This document shows, piece after piece, positions 1-9,116 of a stretch of DNA of 64,000 nucleotides. Numbering within the stretch: position 1 is the stretch's first letter; the number at the start of each line of letters is the position of its first letter. The translations under genes were made by a program, and so were the position numbers. Below the pieces are notes generated by a model. The model saw only the letters and a list, made by a program, of their open reading frames with translations, did no database searches and was not told where the DNA came from. The stretch is from Oscillospiraceae bacterium (GTDB lineage Bacteria; Bacillota_A; Clostridia; Oscillospirales; Oscillospiraceae). The stretch is from the NCBI GenBank assembly GCA_021771675.1, contig JAETOP010000004.1, positions 62,001 through 126,000 on the forward strand. The letters are read 5' to 3'.

Positions 1-6
1 CCGATT

Positions 7-32
7 GATTGGAGGCCCGGAGGTCTCCAATC
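7..32 (-). terminator. Putative terminator hairpin after capA
   Basis: An 11-bp nearly perfect inverted repeat (GATTGGAGGCC at 7-17, GGTCTCCAATC at 22-32, one mismatch, 4-nt loop) lies directly behind the capA stop codon on the minus strand. The T-run after it is weak, so termination is inferred from position and symmetry. Confidence 0.5.
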
Positions 33-37
33 ACCGC

Positions 38-1351
38 TTAGCCCTTGCCGCTGGTGCGGTCGGCAATTCTTGTGAGGGAATAGGCCATGTCGTCATAGCA
101 GGCCTTGGTGATCTTGTCCACAAAGTTTCCATCATAGGCCTGCATGGCCTGTTCGATGCGAACCACCCGCTGGAAGCCGTCGGCGCTCTGGGCCTTTGTG
201 ACGGTGTAGATGGGGGTGTAGCTGTAGCCTGTGACCCGGGTGGTGCCCTTATGGTTGTCCCGGGTGATTTCCACGTCCAGGATGATGGAGTAATTGGTGC
301 CGCTCCGGGCGGCGTCACCGAAGAAATCCCCCAGGGAATAGGCGACCAGGGTGCCCGCAACTTCGTTGTAGTCGATCTTCTGTACCAGATGGGGATGGGT
401 GCCCAGAATCAGGCCCACCCCGTTCTTTTGCAGCAGCCTTACAATGGTCTCCTGGGAGGAGCTGATGGTGTCGTTGTTTTCACTGCCCCAGTGGAGCAGG
501 GCCACGGTGAAGTCCGGCTTTTCGGATTTCACACTGTTCAGAATCTGGGTGATGCCCTCGGTGTCCACCTTCCTGTAGGTGGAGTCGTAGTCCTGGTACA
601 GGAGGTTCACGCAGTCTTCGTTGCCTGCGGGCATACCCATGCCGCCCACGCCCTTGGTGAAGGCCACAAAGGCCACCCGAAGGCCCTGTATTTCGCAGAT
701 GGTATAGCCCTTGGAGCGCTTGAATTCTGTGGGGCTGGAATAGGCGCCCACCGGCTCCAGCCCGGCGGCCCGAATGGACTGAAGGGTGGAGTTTAAGCCG
801 ATGAGACCATTGTTAATGGAGTAGGAGTTGGCCATCTGAATCAGGTCTACACCGGCGCTGCGCAGAGCGGTGAGCAGTTTGTTGGGGGCGGAAGCGGTGG
901 CGGTGCCATATGGCTCACCGCAGACATTGCCCTCCAAATTCAACACGGTCAAATCCGCTCCCGACAGGGTGCTGGCCACATCCTGGAAGGCCCGGGTGAA
1001 GTCGAAGCCGTTGGCGGCCAGACCGGCATCCACCACGGAATCGGTGATGTTCAGGTCGCCGGCGGCTCGGATGTGAATGGTGGTGGTGGGCTCCCGCCCG
1101 GGTCTTACCTCCTCAGTGGGGGTGGTTTGGGGAAGGGTTGCTTCCACGGTGGGTATGGTGGCGGCGGTCAGGCTGGGGGTATCCTGGGACGCCTTGTCCG
1201 CAAAATAATAGATGGCTGCGGTGCACAGAGCCAGAACCACCACGGCTGCCGCCAGGCCAAGGCGGAGCCTGCGCTGCTGGGCACGCTGCTTTTTCTGCTG
1301 TGTCTGCCGCCGCTGACGGCGTTTTTCCATATCCTCGGGGCTCATGGCCAT
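38..1351 (-). CDS. CapA-family metallophosphatase-like membrane-anchored protein
   Basis: 437 residues. A very basic N-terminus (many K/R/Q, residues 8-30) precedes one membrane segment (about 31-51) and a Thr/Pro-rich linker, so the catalytic part faces outside. The CapA/PgsA fold is recognised from AAGDLNITD (about 96-104), VLNLEGNV (about 136-143), LLHWGSEN and LGTHPHLVQ, the metal-binding motifs of this calcineurin-like family named after poly-gamma-glutamate capsule synthesis. No capB/capC neighbours are present, so a role in poly-gamma-glutamate is not supported here; many Clostridia carry lone CapA homologues of unknown substrate. The start follows GGAGG with 7-nt spacing. It is the last gene behind ribF on the same strand, 66 bp away. 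Confidence 0.85.
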   Translation of the reverse strand: MAMSPEDMEKRRQRRQTQQKKQRAQQRRLRLGLAAAVVVLALCTAAIYYFADKASQDTPSLTAATIPTVEATLPQTTPTEEVRPGREPTTTIHIRAAGDLNITDSVVDAGLAANGFDFTRAFQDVASTLSGADLTVLNLEGNVCGEPYGTATASAPNKLLTALRSAGVDLIQMANSYSINNGLIGLNSTLQSIRAAGLEPVGAYSSPTEFKRSKGYTICEIQGLRVAFVAFTKGVGGMGMPAGNEDCVNLLYQDYDSTYRKVDTEGITQILNSVKSEKPDFTVALLHWGSENNDTISSSQETIVRLLQKNGVGLILGTHPHLVQKIDYNEVAGTLVAYSLGDFFGDAARSGTNYSIILDVEITRDNHKGTTRVTGYSYTPIYTVTKAQSADGFQRVVRIEQAMQAYDGNFVDKITKACYDDMAYSLTRIADRTSGKG

Positions 1352-1417
1352 GGCGATCCCTCCTTGCTGGGGTAAATATGATGAATATGAGATTGATACA
1401 TAGGATATTTGTGTTAA

Positions 1418-2305
1418 TCAGTTTAAACGGTCTTGAAAATAACAGACTGTCTGATCCCTGTTGCGGCGGATTTCCTGCTGCAACGCCTGCAGTGAGGGGA
1501 ATTTCCGTTCCGGACGGAGAAATTTGTAGAATTCCAGGGTGATCTCCCGACCGTAGAGGTCTGCGTCATAGCCCAAAATCCAGGGCTCCACAGTGATGCC
1601 CTGGCCCTGCACTGTGGGACGGGTGCCGATGTTGGTGACGGCGCTGTAGCGGCGGCCGTCCAGCTCCACCAGGCAAGCGTAGACTCCGAATTTTGGCACG
1701 GCCAGTCCGGAAGGCAGCGGCAGGTTGGCAGTGGGAATTCCCAGGGTGCGGCCCAATTGATGGCCGTGAATGACCGTGCCGGTGAAAATGTGGGGATGCC
1801 CCAGGAAGGCCACCGCCTCCTCCATCTGCCCCCCTTCCAGCAGGGTGCGGATGTAGGTGGAGGATACCCTGGTGCCGTGAAGGCTCTGCTCTGGCACCAG
1901 GACACAGGGTAGGCCCTCCCGGCGGCAATATGCCCCCAGCAGCTTTCCATTTCCGGCGCCGTGGCTGCCAAAGCGGAAATCATCTCCGCAGACAAAGCCA
2001 GCCGCACCGTAATCCCGGCGGAGAAATTCCAAAAAATCCTCCCAGGGGGTTGTGTGCATTTTTTCGTCAAAGGGCAGGGTAATCACCCGGTCCATATCCT
2101 CCAGCAGCAGCCGCTCCCGGTCGGCGGGGGTGTTGATGAGCACCGGCGCCTGGCCGAGCACCAGCTGATCCGGGTGGGTGCCGAAAGTCACGGCTCCGGC
2201 CCGACAGTGGTGCTCCGAAGCAAGACGGCGGCACTGGCTGAGCAGGGCCCGGTGCCCCAGATGGACACCGTCAAAGAAGCCCAATGCGTAAATCGTTTTT
2301 TCCAT
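1418..2305 (-). CDS. ribF: Bifunctional riboflavin kinase / FAD synthetase
   Basis: 295 residues, normal for RibF. It converts riboflavin to FMN and FMN to FAD in the cytoplasm. The N-terminal nucleotidyltransferase shows GFFDGVHLGHRALL (about 9-22) and GTRVSSTYIR (about 144-153); the C-terminal flavokinase shows GHQLGRTLGIPTAN and a PT(V)QG...TVEPWILGYDADLYG stretch. It is separated from truB by only 5 bp, the usual end of the nusA-infB-rbfA-truB-ribF cluster in Bacillota. No FMN riboswitch is visible in front of it, so expression should follow the operon. Confidence 0.95.
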   Translation of the reverse strand: MEKTIYALGFFDGVHLGHRALLSQCRRLASEHHCRAGAVTFGTHPDQLVLGQAPVLINTPADRERLLLEDMDRVITLPFDEKMHTTPWEDFLEFLRRDYGAAGFVCGDDFRFGSHGAGNGKLLGAYCRREGLPCVLVPEQSLHGTRVSSTYIRTLLEGGQMEEAVAFLGHPHIFTGTVIHGHQLGRTLGIPTANLPLPSGLAVPKFGVYACLVELDGRRYSAVTNIGTRPTVQGQGITVEPWILGYDADLYGREITLEFYKFLRPERKFPSLQALQQEIRRNRDQTVCYFQDRLN

Positions 2306-2310
2306 GTTTT

Positions 2311-3174
2311 TTATTCCGGTTCAAAAAAGCTCTTCACCGTGGTCATGGTTCCTCCGCTGACCTGGGCCAGCATGAGAAATTCTCCGCTCTGGCTGTAGGC
2401 ACGGTAGCGGCCCGGAGCATGGGGCACGGAGAAGGCGTTGCCGTTGCGGCAGCGTTTTTCCTGGTTGGGGGTAAGGGTAACGGAGGGGAGACTGCGGAAC
2501 ATGGAGTCCACCGGACGGAGATATTCCTCCGGATGGGCCGCTTCCAGCAGGGTTTGCAGGGGTACGGCGTCGGACAGCGTGTATTCCCCCGCCTGAACCC
2601 GGCGAAGATAGCCCATGCAGCCGCCGCAGCCCAGGGCCTGCCCAATATCCTTGCAGAGGGTACGGATGTAGGTCCCCTTGGAGCATCGAACCCGGAGGAC
2701 GGGATTCCCCTCCTCAAAGCCCAGCAATTTCAGCTCATGGATGGTGACGGGCCGGGGCTGGCGGGGGATTTCCTTGCCACACCTTGCCAGGTCGCAGAGC
2801 TTCTGGCCGTTTACCTTCAAGGCGGAATACATAGGGGGAATCTGCATAATTTCTCCCCGAAACCGGGGGAGTACCGCTTCCAGCTGCTGCTGCGTGAGGA
2901 GAACCTGCTGCCGGGAGAGCACATTGCCGGTGACGTCCTCAGTGTCGGTGGTTAGGCCGGGGATCAAAAGGGCCTCGTAGCCCTTTTCCGCATGCTCAAA
3001 AAATTCCACGCCTCGGGTGGCTCTGCCCACGAACACCGGGAGCACGCCGGTGGCCATGGGATCCAGGGTGCCGCCGTGGCCGATGCGCCGGGTGCCGAAG
3101 ACCCTTCTCAAACGGGCGGTGACATCCTGACTGGTCCAGCCGGAGGGCTTGTCCACAATGACGATGCCATTCAT
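2311..3174 (-). CDS. truB: tRNA pseudouridine-55 synthase TruB
   Basis: 287 residues. It makes the universal pseudouridine 55 in the T-loop of tRNAs. The start MNGIVIVDKPSGWTSQDV and the catalytic motif GGTLDPMATGVLP, with the nucleophilic Asp at about residue 38, are diagnostic. The C-terminal third is a PUA-like RNA-binding part. Its ATG overlaps the nrnA stop by 4 nt (ATGA), indicating translational coupling within the operon. Confidence 0.95.
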   Translation of the reverse strand: MNGIVIVDKPSGWTSQDVTARLRRVFGTRRIGHGGTLDPMATGVLPVFVGRATRGVEFFEHAEKGYEALLIPGLTTDTEDVTGNVLSRQQVLLTQQQLEAVLPRFRGEIMQIPPMYSALKVNGQKLCDLARCGKEIPRQPRPVTIHELKLLGFEEGNPVLRVRCSKGTYIRTLCKDIGQALGCGGCMGYLRRVQAGEYTLSDAVPLQTLLEAAHPEEYLRPVDSMFRSLPSVTLTPNQEKRCRNGNAFSVPHAPGRYRAYSQSGEFLMLAQVSGGTMTTVKSFFEPE

Positions 3175-4124
3175 GGCGTCAGCTCCAGCAAGACACGCTC
3201 CACGGCCTGGGCGGCCTGGGCCAGAGGCATTTTAATGGTGCCTCCCGCTGCGCCCTTATGGCCGCCGCCGCCGAAGGGGGCGGCGACCCGGGTGGCATCA
3301 TAGCCCGGCACGGCCCGGACGGAGAGCCGCACATCCCCGCCCTCGGTCTCCCGCAGCGTGGCGGCAACCTGCACACCGGCTACGGTTCGGGGGAAGTTGG
3401 AGATGTTGTCCATATCGTCTCCGGTGACGCCCTCTTCCTTTTCCACCTGGCGGGGAATGGCGCAGATGGCCATGGTGCCGCCCCGGAGCATTTTCAGATT
3501 TTCCACCATCCAGGCCTGCATTTTCAGCCGTGCCAGGGTGTTGGTCTCAAAGAGCTCGGTGTTCAGCTCATAGATTCGTGCTCCCGCCTGGGCACAGGCG
3601 GCAGCGGTGGTGAAGGTATGGGCGGTGGTGTTGGAGAAGCGGAAGCAGCCGGTATCGGTGGAGGCGCCTACGTAGATGGCCTCGGCCATTTCCCGGTTCA
3701 GCTTGCAGCCCAGCTCCAACAATACATCATAGATGATTTCGGCGCAGCTGGCGCTGTCCGGGTCCACTAGCTCGAAATCGGCGAAGCTGGTGGCATTGCA
3801 GTGGTGGTCGATGCGCAGAGCCACCCGACCCAGCAGAAATTGGAAGTCTGGGTGGAGAATCTCCGGGGAGGCCACGTCCACGCTGACCACGCAGTCGGCG
3901 GGGTCTACGGTATTCACGGTCAGCCCCTGGTGGAACTTCTGGTAACGGGGGGTTACCCCCCGATTTTCCAGCACATGGGCGGTTTTGCCCAAGCTCCGTA
4001 GGCCCCGGCACAGGGCCGCAGAGGAGCCAATGGTGTCGCCGTCGGGGCGGTTGTGGGTGAGGATGATATAGTGGTCGTGGGCGGCCAGAAAATCCGCTGT
4101 CTCAGTTCTCGTCAGAGTCTTCAT
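3171..4124 (-). CDS. nrnA: DHH-family oligoribonuclease / pAp phosphatase (NrnA-like)
   Basis: 317 residues. DHH/DHHA1 phosphoesterases of this kind degrade nano-RNAs and 3'-phosphoadenosine-5'-phosphate. The DHH domain motifs are visible: LTHNRPDGDTIGSS (about 22-35), a central DHH signature in LRIDHHCNAT, and the DHHA1 C-terminus with the glycine-rich GGGGHKGAAGG near residue 290. It overlaps rbfA upstream by 23 nt and truB downstream by 4 nt, the arrangement found in most Bacillota. Substrate choice (nano-RNA, pAp, c-di-AMP products) cannot be read from sequence. Confidence 0.9.
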   Translation of the reverse strand: MKTLTRTETADFLAAHDHYIILTHNRPDGDTIGSSAALCRGLRSLGKTAHVLENRGVTPRYQKFHQGLTVNTVDPADCVVSVDVASPEILHPDFQFLLGRVALRIDHHCNATSFADFELVDPDSASCAEIIYDVLLELGCKLNREMAEAIYVGASTDTGCFRFSNTTAHTFTTAAACAQAGARIYELNTELFETNTLARLKMQAWMVENLKMLRGGTMAICAIPRQVEKEEGVTGDDMDNISNFPRTVAGVQVAATLRETEGGDVRLSVRAVPGYDATRVAAPFGGGGHKGAAGGTIKMPLAQAAQAVERVLLELTP

Positions 4125-4467
4125 GTCCGACCTCCAGAGAGTTGATGAGTTTCAGCATTTTTGCGCCGTAGGTGATACTGTCATCCAGACTCCATACGAT
4201 TTCCGGGGCATAGCGAAGCTGCAAACGGCGCCCCAGCTCCCGCCGCAGGAACCCTGCGGCGGATTTCAGTCCGGCCATGGCGTCTTTCACCCGTTCCTCC
4301 TGGAGGAAGCTGACGTATACCTTGGTATAACGCAGGTCGGGGGTGGTTTCCACCCGGGTGATGGAGATCATGGTGTCCTGCACCCGAGGGTCCTTCACTG
4401 TGCGCAGAAGGGCAGATAATTCTTTCAAAATTTCTTCATTGATTCGGTTGATTCGGTTTGATGCCAT
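4102..4467 (-). CDS. rbfA: 30S ribosome-binding factor A
   Basis: 121 residues from the ATG at 4467, which has GGAGG five bases upstream; an upstream in-frame ATG at 4503 has no such site and would add 12 unlikely residues. RbfA is a KH-fold factor that binds the 30S head-platform junction in late 16S maturation. The sequence MASNRINRINEEILKELS and the segment SITRVETTPDLRYTKVYVSF are typical. It lies 131 bp behind infB; that gap holds a copy of an ~80-bp intergenic repeat. Confidence 0.93.
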   Translation of the reverse strand: MASNRINRINEEILKELSALLRTVKDPRVQDTMISITRVETTPDLRYTKVYVSFLQEERVKDAMAGLKSAAGFLRRELGRRLQLRYAPEIVWSLDDSITYGAKMLKLINSLEVGHEDSDEN

Positions 4468-4516
4468 ATTGTCCTCCGAAAAGTTCTTCTGTGACCACTT
4501 CATACTTCGTCATCCA

Positions 4517-4598
4517 GTGCGCAAAATCGTCACCGGGCGGGTTAGGGCAAAAACGATTGCCGCCGACCCAGTGCGAATTGGCTGCGGGCCCTGCCCGC
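4517..4598 (-). repeat. ~80-bp intergenic repeat between infB and rbfA
   Basis: Read on the minus strand, this stretch matches 21705-21790 on the plus strand over about 80 bp: both contain CCGCAGCCAATT, a TCGTTTTT tract and CCTAACCCGCCCGGT. Identity is roughly 80% by eye with small gaps. It lies inside the infB-rbfA transcript, immediately after the infB stop. Confidence 0.75.
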
Positions 4599-6929
4599 TT
4601 ATCTTTTGATCTCCTGCATGACGAAGCACTCGAAGATGTCGCCCTCCCGGATGTCGTTGAACTTGGCCACGCTCATACCGCATTCGTAACCGGCGGTGAC
4701 CTCCTTGACGGCGTCCTTAAAGCGCTGCAGAGAGCCGATCTCGCCCTCGTGAATGACGATGCTGTCCCGGAGAATACGAACCTGGGAGTCCCGGGTGACC
4801 TTGCCGTCCTTTACCATGCAGCCGGCGATGGTTCCCACGGCGCTGACCTTATAGGTCATACGAACCTCGGCGTGGCCGATGACGGCCTCCTCATACTTGG
4901 GAGCCAGCATGCCCTTCATGGCAGCCTCGATCTCGTCGATGGCATCGTAAATCACCCGGTAGAACCGCATGTCCACATTGGCACGCTGACCGGAGGCCTG
5001 GGCGGCAGCATCGGGACGGACGTTAAAGCCCACAATAATGGCTCCTGCGGTGGAGGCCAGCAGAATATCGGACTCGTTGATGGCGCCCACGCCGGTGTGG
5101 ATGACCCGAACCCGGACTTCTTCGTTGGTCAGCTTTTCCAGACTGGTCTTCACGGCCTCGGCGGAGCCTTGTACATCCGCTTTGACGATCAGAGGCAGCT
5201 CCTTCATCTCGCCCTCCTGCATCCGTGCAAAGAGGTTATCCAGCGTGACCTTCTGCATCAGCTTGGCCTGGGCGTCCTTCTGAGCCTGCTTGCGCTGCTC
5301 CACCAGTTCCCGGGCCATCCGCTCGTCGGTGACCACGTTGAATTCATCGCCGGGGGTGGGGACCTCGGCCAGGCCGGTGATCTCCACGGGCACAGAGGGG
5401 CCGGCGGTCTTTACGGTGCGGCCCTTGTCGTTGGTCATCACCCGGACACGGCCCACGGAGGTACCGGCGATGATGATGTCGCCCTGGTTCAGTGTGCCGT
5501 TCTGCACCAGCAGGGTGGCGATGGGGCCCCGGCTCTTATCCAGCCGGGCTTCGATGACGGTGCCCTTGCCCCGGCGGTTGGGGTTGGCCTTCAGTTCCAG
5601 CACCTCGGCGCTGACGATGACCATTTCCAGCAGGTCTTCCAGCCCCATGCCGGTCTTGGCGGAGATGGGGCAGATCACGGTGTCGCCGCCCCATTCCTCG
5701 GGAATCAGGTCATACTTGGTCAGCTGCTCCTTGATCTTCTCCGGGTTGGCGGTGGGCTTATCCATTTTGTTGATGGCCACGATGATGGGTACGCCGGCGG
5801 CCTTGGCATGGTTGATGGACTCCACGGTCTGGGGCATGATGCCGTCGTCCGCAGCCACCACCAGAATGGCAATGTCGGTGCACATGGCGCCCCGGGCCCG
5901 CATGGAGGTAAAGGCGGCGTGGCCGGGGGTATCCAGGAAGGTGACCATATTGCCGCCCACATCCACAGTGTAGGCGCCGATATGCTGGGTGATGCCGCCG
6001 GCTTCTCCGGCGGTGACAGAGGTCTTCCGGATGGCGTCCAGCAATGAGGTCTTGCCGTGGTCGACATGGCCCATGACCACCACCACGGGGGCCCGGGTCA
6101 GCAGCTCCTCGGCGGTGTCCTGATGGTCGTCGATGATCCGCTCCTCGATGGTGACTGTGACTTCCTTCTCCACCTTGCAGCCCATTTCCGTGGCCACATA
6201 TTCGGCGGTGTCAAAGTCGATGGTCTGGTTGATGGCGGCCATGACGCCGTTCTTCAGGAGCAGCTTGATGACCTCGCCGGCGGTCTTCTTCATCCGGGAG
6301 GCCAGCTCGCCCACGGTGATCTCCTCGGGAATCTTCACGGTGACGGGAGCCTTCCGGGCCACCTCCATTTGCAGGCGGCGGAGCTTCTCCTGCTCCTCGT
6401 TGCGGGACTTGCTGCCCTTATACTTGTTATCCTTCTTGTTCTGCTGCTGGCCCTTCTTGCCGCCGATGCGCTGCTTACCGCCCTGGTAATTCTGCACACG
6501 CTCGGAGACCAGGTTGTCCACGTCGGCAAAGCGGTTGGCGTTCACCTGGACGGCGGAGGTATCCACCACCCGGCGCTCCCGCTTGCGTTCCGGCTCCTTG
6601 GGCTTTTGGGCCGGCTGCTGGGTTTGTTTGGCCTCCGGGGCAGTTTTGGGAGCGTCCTGCCTGGCCTCTTTGCCATCTTTTGCCTCCTTGGCTTTGGGGG
6701 CGGTGGGCTTGGGGGCTTCCTTGGGCCCCGCGGCAAAGACCTGCTCCAAAGAATCAATCTGATGGGACTGGGTGACGCAGTCGAAAACCACGTTCAGCTC
6801 CTCGTCGGTGAGAATCTGGCTATTGGACTTGGGCTTCTCAAAAAACCGGGAGATGATCTCCGCCACTTCCTTGGGGGTGATTCCCAAATCGGAAGCGACT
6901 TCCTTTAAGCGATACTTCACCATACTCAT
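4599..6929 (-). CDS. infB: Translation initiation factor IF-2
   Basis: 776 residues. IF-2 is the GTPase that places initiator tRNA on the 30S and drives subunit joining. An IF2_N helix domain (about 1-55) is followed by a low-complexity Lys/Ala/Pro/Gln region (about 65-185). A second IF2_N-like domain ([10 protein letters not shown]) comes before the G domain, which has [19 protein letters not shown] and NKMD. C-terminal domains C1 and C2 complete it. The start at 6929 follows GGAGGT with an 11-nt gap. It belongs to the rimP-nusA operon. Confidence 0.97.
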   Translation of the reverse strand: MSMVKYRLKEVASDLGITPKEVAEIISRFFEKPKSNSQILTDEELNVVFDCVTQSHQIDSLEQVFAAGPKEAPKPTAPKAKEAKDGKEARQDAPKTAPEAKQTQQPAQKPKEPERKRERRVVDTSAVQVNANRFADVDNLVSERVQNYQGGKQRIGGKKGQQQNKKDNKYKGSKSRNEEQEKLRRLQMEVARKAPVTVKIPEEITVGELASRMKKTAGEVIKLLLKNGVMAAINQTIDFDTAEYVATEMGCKVEKEVTVTIEERIIDDHQDTAEELLTRAPVVVVMGHVDHGKTSLLDAIRKTSVTAGEAGGITQHIGAYTVDVGGNMVTFLDTPGHAAFTSMRARGAMCTDIAILVVAADDGIMPQTVESINHAKAAGVPIIVAINKMDKPTANPEKIKEQLTKYDLIPEEWGGDTVICPISAKTGMGLEDLLEMVIVSAEVLELKANPNRRGKGTVIEARLDKSRGPIATLLVQNGTLNQGDIIIAGTSVGRVRVMTNDKGRTVKTAGPSVPVEITGLAEVPTPGDEFNVVTDERMARELVEQRKQAQKDAQAKLMQKVTLDNLFARMQEGEMKELPLIVKADVQGSAEAVKTSLEKLTNEEVRVRVIHTGVGAINESDILLASTAGAIIVGFNVRPDAAAQASGQRANVDMRFYRVIYDAIDEIEAAMKGMLAPKYEEAVIGHAEVRMTYKVSAVGTIAGCMVKDGKVTRDSQVRILRDSIVIHEGEIGSLQRFKDAVKEVTAGYECGMSVAKFNDIREGDIFECFVMQEIKR

Positions 6930-7028
6930 ATACTATACGCACCTCCATAATACACACAGTCCGAATCCCCCAAAGGGGGGCTGGACATCCTTACATAACT
7001 TCAATTCTTCAGCCGCATCCGCTGTAGG

Positions 7029-7085
7029 GGAGAATATGATCCTCTCGCAACACGCTGCATCTTAGGCGAGGGGATGATATTCTCC
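7029..7085 (-). promoter_or_regulatory. Long hairpin in the ylxQ-infB intercistronic RNA
   Basis: A ~20-bp imperfect inverted repeat (GGAGAATATGATCCTCTCGC at 7029-7048 against GCGAGGGGATGATATTCTCC at 7066-7085, 17-nt loop) lies in the 177-bp gap between ylxQ and infB. It would form a stable stem in the operon mRNA about 100 nt before the infB start. Not followed by a T-run in the sense direction, so it is more likely a processing or stability element than a terminator. Function is inference. Confidence 0.5.
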
Positions 7086-7106
7086 TCCACAGGGCAGTGG
7101 ACGGGC

Positions 7107-7523
7107 TTACTTTTTCCCTTTGCGAACATTTCTCAAATGGGCTTTGGCTTCCTGCTGGCGCTTTTTCAGCTTCTGGGATTTCTGGGCCAGCACGTCAATG
7201 GCGGACTGATATTTGATCGGCTCCGGCAGGCTCTGCACCAGGGCCAGGGCCAGGGGGGCATCGGTGACGGCGGCAATGGCCAGACTCTCCCGGCCCACCG
7301 CCTGCCCCAGTTCCTCTTTGGTAAAGGGCAGACGCACACACTGCTGCTCCGTCCCGGCGGCGTAGGCCTTGGCCCGCCGCCAGGTGTGATCCGAGGCATC
7401 CTGGGCCACGGCAATCACATAGGCCTTGCCTGCACGGGACGCATCTCCCACCGGCTCTTCGCCCAGCTCCGCCAGTCCTGCCTTCCGGGCCAGGGACAGA
7501 TAATTCAGGGCCTTAGCTTCCAT
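7107..7523 (-). CDS. ylxQ: L7Ae-family ribosomal protein-like RNA-binding protein (YlxQ)
   Basis: 138 residues, of which the first ~100 form the L7Ae/L30e/S12e/Gadd45 fold that binds kink-turn RNA. MEAKALNYLSLARKAGLAELGEEPV resembles YlxQ/YbxF proteins. A Lys/Gln-rich tail (KSQKLKKRQQEAKAHLRNVRKGKK) follows. The gene overlaps rnpM by 11 bp and sits between rnpM and infB, its standard Bacillota position. Exact RNA target is not known from this sequence. Confidence 0.85.
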   Translation of the reverse strand: MEAKALNYLSLARKAGLAELGEEPVGDASRAGKAYVIAVAQDASDHTWRRAKAYAAGTEQQCVRLPFTKEELGQAVGRESLAIAAVTDAPLALALVQSLPEPIKYQSAIDVLAQKSQKLKKRQQEAKAHLRNVRKGKK

Positions 7524-7782
7524 TGCGCTCCATCTCCTTTTCCAGCCGGTCGATGACCTCCTGGGGGATGGTCACCTCCAGGCTCCGGTCCAAAGCCTTG
7601 GAGCGCAGGGCTTTTTTCAGGCACTCGGAATTGGGGCAGATGTATGCGCCCCGCCCCGGGGCCTTGCCGCCAAAGTCCAGGTTCACTGTCCCGTCGGTGC
7701 CCCGCACCACCCGGATCAGCTCCCGCTTGGCCTTTCGCTCCCGGCAGCCCATGCACTGACGCTGAGGGATTTTCTTTTGCAT
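7513..7782 (-). CDS. rnpM: RNase P modulator RnpM (YlxR family)
   Basis: 89 residues. The YlxR fold is recognised from the N-terminal PQRQCMGCRERKAKRELIRVVR, the GRGAYICPNSECL loop and the conserved position between nusA and ylxQ. In Bacillus the family member binds RNase P RNA and modulates its activity. The start follows GGGAGGGTTTACAG. A 171-bp gap with inverted TTAGGAAT strings separates it from nusA, whereas these genes are usually nearly contiguous. Confidence 0.9.
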   Translation of the reverse strand: MQKKIPQRQCMGCRERKAKRELIRVVRGTDGTVNLDFGGKAPGRGAYICPNSECLKKALRSKALDRSLEVTIPQEVIDRLEKEMERNGS

Positions 7783-7802
7783 CTGTAAACCCTCCCTTTG
7801 TT

Positions 7803-7960
7803 GAGAATTAGGAATGAGGAATTAGGAATGAGGAATGGTCCTCATTTCCAAGCATCAGCGAAAAGATTAACCTTCAATATGAATCGCAGTGACATGTGTT
7901 CATAATGCTGCCAAAATACGCTTATTTAATTCCTAATTCCTAACTCTTAATTCCTAATTT
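7803..7960. repeat. Insert bounded by inverted TTAGGAAT strings between nusA and rnpM
   Basis: At 7804-7837 the plus strand carries repeats of AATTAGGAATGAGG; at 7926-7960 it carries the complement (TAATTCCTAATTCC...). The ~155-bp segment therefore has inverted ends and could form a long hairpin in the nusA-rnpM mRNA. The nusA stop codon TAG (complement of 7954-7956) lies inside the right-hand string, so the insertion appears to define the end of nusA. The same strings occur at 21652 and 23798. Confidence 0.7.
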
Positions 7961-9102
7961 TCCGTTTCTTCCTCCGCAGGCGCTTCCTGAGGCACTGCCT
8001 GGGAGGCGGGCTTGATGTCGATCTTATAGCCGGTGAGCCGGGCAGCCAGACGGGCGTTCTGGCCCTCCTTGCCAATGGCAAGGCTCAGCTGATCGTCGGG
8101 GACAATTACGCTGCAAGCCTTCTGGCCGGGAATCAGGGAGACGCTGATGACATCGGCGGGGCTGAGGGCGGCCTTTACATACTGGCAGGGATCCTCGCTC
8201 CAAACCACGATTTCGATCTTCTCGCCGTGGAGCTCCTCCACAACGGCGCCTACCCGTCCGCCCCGAGGGCCGACGCAGGCGCCTACGGGATCAATTCCTT
8301 CCATGGTGGCCCGGACGGCCATCTTGGAGCGGGAACCGGCTTCTCGGGCGATGTTGCGGATTTCCACCTGGCCGTCGGCGATTTCCGGGGTTTCCAGCTC
8401 GAACAGACGGCGAATCAGGTTGGGATGGGTCCGGGACACGTGAACCAGGGGCCCACGGTTGGGCTTGCGGACCTCCATGACGTAGACCCGGACAATGTCC
8501 CCCTCCTGGAAGGTTTCACCGGGAATCTGCTCGGAGGCGGGAAGCAGCGCCTCGGAGGCATCGGCGCCCTGGCCCACCTTTACAATGATGTCTCCGGTGG
8601 TGGGGGCGATGCGCAGCACGGTGCCGGTGAGCAGCTCCTGGGCCTTGTTGGAGTAGCTCTCGAACATCACGCCCCGCTCGGCTTCCCGGATGCCCTGGAT
8701 GACCACCTGCTTGGCGGTCTGAGCGGCGATACGGCCGAACTTGGCAATGTCCACGGGAATGTAGATGGAGTCGCCCACCTGGGCGTCGGGGTTATAGTTC
8801 CGGGCGGCGTCGATGTGGATTTCCAGAGCGATGTCCTCCAGCTCTTCCACGGCGGTCTTCACCTGGAACATGTTCAGACCCTTCTCATCCAGGCTCACCA
8901 CCACATTGTCGGCGGGAACGTCCCGGTGATCCTCCCGGTCCTTGCGGTAGGCGTTGGTGAGGGCCTGTTTCAGCCGCTCCACCATATAGTCCACGGGGAT
9001 GCCCTTGAGCTTCTCCAGGTCCCGCAAACTCGCAAAAATCTCTGCGCCGATGTCCACCTTGGGTGCCTCGGCCTGCTTTTTGGCTCTGGTATTTCTTGCC
9101 AT
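7954..9102 (-). CDS. nusA: Transcription termination/antitermination factor NusA
   Basis: 382 residues, the usual length for Bacillota NusA that lacks the E. coli C-terminal acidic repeats. An N-terminal RNA polymerase-binding domain is followed by S1 (about residues 135-205), KH1 and KH2; the KH motif is seen as GVC-like VGACVGPRGGRVGAVVEELHGEKIEIV and the final LAIGKEGQNARLAARLTGYKIDI. The start follows GGAGG with 7-nt spacing, 14 bp after rimP. A short Glu/Pro tail ends in a TAG that belongs to a repeat string. Confidence 0.96.
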   Translation of the reverse strand: MARNTRAKKQAEAPKVDIGAEIFASLRDLEKLKGIPVDYMVERLKQALTNAYRKDREDHRDVPADNVVVSLDEKGLNMFQVKTAVEELEDIALEIHIDAARNYNPDAQVGDSIYIPVDIAKFGRIAAQTAKQVVIQGIREAERGVMFESYSNKAQELLTGTVLRIAPTTGDIIVKVGQGADASEALLPASEQIPGETFQEGDIVRVYVMEVRKPNRGPLVHVSRTHPNLIRRLFELETPEIADGQVEIRNIAREAGSRSKMAVRATMEGIDPVGACVGPRGGRVGAVVEELHGEKIEIVVWSEDPCQYVKAALSPADVISVSLIPGQKACSVIVPDDQLSLAIGKEGQNARLAARLTGYKIDIKPASQAVPQEAPAEEETEN

Positions 9103-9116
9103 GGTCTGTCCTCCTG

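Noticed and set aside
1..37. Attachment site or insertion-sequence end at the window edge
   Set aside because: The inverted repeat fits a terminator behind capA and no transposase or second end is visible.
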